From positions 1-8,477 of the forward strand of contig USMP01000036.1 of the NCBI GenBank assembly GCA_900555795.1: a DNA stretch of 8,477 bases. The letters are read 5' to 3'. Position 1 is the stretch's first letter; each line of letters starts with the position of its first letter. Position numbers and translations under genes: made by a program. Source of the stretch: an uncultured Eubacteriales bacterium. GTDB lineage: Bacteria > Bacillota > Clostridia > Oscillospirales > Oscillospiraceae. The notes beneath the pieces were generated by a model. It saw only the letters and a list, made by a program, of their open reading frames with translations. It was not told where the DNA came from and did no database searches. Shown one piece after another: positions 7,290-8,477 of the stretch.

Positions 7290-7318
7290 ATTATGCACCA
7301 ACTTTTCCCGATGCGCAA
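7290..7318 (-). promoter_or_regulatory. Candidate sigma-70-type promoter for the minus-strand block
   Basis: On the minus strand, TTGCGC (7313-7318) and CATAAT (7290-7295) are separated by exactly 17 bases. The -10 matches the consensus at 5 of 6 positions and the -35 at 3 of 6. The predicted RNA start near 7283 leaves a leader of about 40 bases before the ATG at 7244. A promoter here would rule out the long TTG-started form. It was found by eye only. Confidence 0.45.
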
Positions 7319-7502
7319 GGTGGAAATCCCGCCGGGCGCCATGCATATCCCGGTGAAGTTGGCGATACAATACTGATACCAGAAAAAAATCCCGGTCTCG
7401 TCCAACTTTTTTGCCGTTTTACCTATATTTAACATACCCGCTGTTTCTGATTTTACCCATCCGGTTTATTCTGAAAACGTTCCAAAGAAAGTTTGACATA
7501 TG

Positions 7503-7512
7503 AAGGAAAGGA
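7503..7512 (+). promoter_or_regulatory. Ribosome binding site of the lipoprotein gene
   Basis: AAGGAAAGGA ends 11 bases before the ATG at 7524, a slightly long but acceptable spacing. An in-frame ATG at 7500 would add eight residues (MKERKIPT) and has only AAAGAAAG upstream, so 7524 is preferred. Either start leaves the signal peptide intact. Confidence 0.55.
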
Positions 7513-7523
7513 AAATTCCAACC

Positions 7524-8477
7524 ATGAAAAAGTTTCTTGCAATCATTATGGCCGTTGCTCTGACGGCGGCTCTCCTGGCCGGCTGCGGCGGCAACGGAGG
7601 CAGCGGCTCCGGCAACGAGGGCGGCGGCTCCTCTGGCGGTTCCTCCGGCGGCTCCAGCCACAGGCACAGTTATATCGGGACGGTAACCACCCAGCCCACC
7701 TGTACCACAGAGGGCGTGAAAACGTATACCTGCTCCTGCGGCGCCAGTTATACAGAGGCCATTCCGGCTCTGGGCCACAAGGAAGACAAGCCGATCAGCA
7801 ACGGCAACGGAACTCACGATATCAAGTGTGTCCGTTTCAACGATTGCGGCCACTATATTTGTGATGACGAAGCCTGTACCTATGATGCGGGCACTGCTGT
7901 CGAGGGCGGCACGAAGTATACCTGCACCGTCTGCGGCTATTCCTATGTAGCGCCTGCCGATTCCGGCAAGACCTATGTCGCGTCGATTGGCTCTACCGGC
8001 TACGAGACGCTGCAAGCCGCTGTAAATGCCGCCAGTACCAACGACGCCATCGTTCTGCTGGATAACATTCAGCTGACCGCACAGCTCAGCATCGACAAAC
8101 CCCTGACCATCAACGGCAACGGAAAGACCATTTCCGCAAACAATACATCTTGGAGCGGCGAGAACGGCTACAAGAATCTGGTTCATATCAGTTCCAACAA
8201 TGTGGCGCTGTCCAATGTGACCCTGAACAGCAGCAGTCAGGCCTGCGGCTTGAACGTCTATCAGGCCACGGGCGTGACCCTGAGCAATGTGACGCTTCAG
8301 AACAGCAAGAACGCTGGTCTGGTCGTCAACGCCTCCACAGTGACCGCCACCAACCTGAACACCAGCGGCAACTCTTGGGGCGCGGTCAATGTGGACAAGA
8401 GCGGCGCAAAGTTCACCCTGACCAGCGGCACCCTGAGCGAGGCTAACCAAATCTGGAGCGAGCTGCTGGACTGGGAC
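7524..8477 (+). CDS. Secreted lipoprotein with Cys-rich surface repeats and a parallel beta-helix domain (3' end cut off)
   Basis: The first 318 residues are visible and the frame is open to the window edge. The N-terminus is a lipoprotein signal: MKK, a hydrophobic stretch and a lipobox LLAGC with the lipidated cysteine at C21. A Gly/Ser linker (22-45) follows. Next come Cys/His-rich units (46-142): PTCTTEGVKTYTCSCGASYT with a following ALGH, then a second block ending KYTCTVCGYSY. Similar units recur in surface proteins of gut Clostridia and may bind metal or act as stalk modules. From about 150 there is ETLQAAVNAA, then rungs such as NVALSNVTLNSSS and GVTLSNVTLQNSK, typical of pectate-lyase-like right-handed beta-helices. 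Such domains often bind or cut polysaccharides, but no catalytic residues can be assigned in the visible part. The protein is probably anchored outside the membrane. It is divergent from the minus-strand block. Confidence 0.85.
   Translation, partial: MKKFLAIIMAVALTAALLAGCGGNGGSGSGNEGGGSSGGSSGGSSHRHSYIGTVTTQPTCTTEGVKTYTCSCGASYTEAIPALGHKEDKPISNGNGTHDIKCVRFNDCGHYICDDEACTYDAGTAVEGGTKYTCTVCGYSYVAPADSGKTYVASIGSTGYETLQAAVNAASTNDAIVLLDNIQLTAQLSIDKPLTINGNGKTISANNTSWSGENGYKNLVHISSNNVALSNVTLNSSSQACGLNVYQATGVTLSNVTLQNSKNAGLVVNASTVTATNLNTSGNSWGAVNVDKSGAKFTLTSGTLSEANQIWSELLDWD

Larger units (their letters stand above)
7245..7523. other. Divergent intergenic region, AT-richer than its surroundings
   Basis: This stretch of about 280 bases separates the minus-strand block from the plus-strand lipoprotein gene. 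It holds the candidate minus-strand promoter above. For the plus strand there are TATATT (7424-7429) and TATTCT (7467-7472) as possible -10 boxes, neither with a convincing -35. I see no tRNA, riboswitch, long inverted repeat or small gene with a good start. Its lower GC content fits a promoter-bearing region. Confidence 0.5.

Noticed and set aside
7493..7498. Perfect TTGACA as a -35 box for the lipoprotein gene
   Set aside because: The -10 position 17 bases on reads TTCCAA and falls between the ribosome binding site and the ATG, so a transcript from it would lack the ribosome binding site.
7419..8450. A 343-aa open frame on the minus strand opposite the lipoprotein gene
   Set aside because: It lacks recognisable motifs, is Ala/Gly/Val-rich as expected for an antisense shadow, and the plus strand there has a signal peptide, lipobox, ribosome binding site and clear domain repeats.
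1..8477. CRISPR arrays, tRNA or rRNA genes, insertion sequences, phage or toxin-antitoxin genes
   Set aside because: I saw no regularly spaced direct repeats, cloverleaf-like sequence, transposase motifs or terminal inverted repeats on either strand.

Overview
The window is high-GC DNA with strong AGGAGG-like ribosome binding sites, a Gram-positive-type lipoprotein, and a cell-surface repeat of the kind common in gut Clostridia. I infer a Bacillota genome, most likely a high-GC Oscillospiraceae/Ruminococcaceae-type bacterium. That placement rests on style and family resemblance, not on a marker gene.

Layout. A three-gene block runs on the minus strand from about 7244 down to 18. It holds a giant multidomain protein (2421-7244, about 1607 aa), then a lactate/malate-dehydrogenase-like protein (1183-2418), then a two-part flavodoxin-fold / NADPH-dependent FMN reductase-like protein (18-1049). 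The first two genes are separated by 2 bases and the ribosome binding site of the second lies in the last codons of the first, so they look translationally coupled. A 133-base gap with a strong 8-bp hairpin precedes the third gene. A divergent AT-richer intergenic region (7245-7523) holds a plausible promoter for the minus-strand block and the leader of a plus-strand lipoprotein gene (7524 to beyond 8477, cut by the window edge). That gene carries a lipobox, a Gly/Ser linker, Cys-rich repeats and the start of a parallel beta-helix domain.

How the genes may work together. The giant protein joins an HD metal-dependent phosphohydrolase domain, a long HEAT-like helical array, a NadD/CoaD-type nucleotidyltransferase domain, a probable GNAT-like domain and a type I phosphoribosyltransferase-like domain. 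Its partners are a Rossmann NAD-binding dehydrogenase relative that seems to lack the catalytic aspartate, and a flavoprotein with a cysteine cluster. Nucleotide or pyridine-nucleotide cofactor chemistry, or sensing linked to redox, is a reasonable inference, but no substrate can be named from the sequence. This block is the most interesting part of the window. The lipoprotein gene is divergent and probably unrelated in function.
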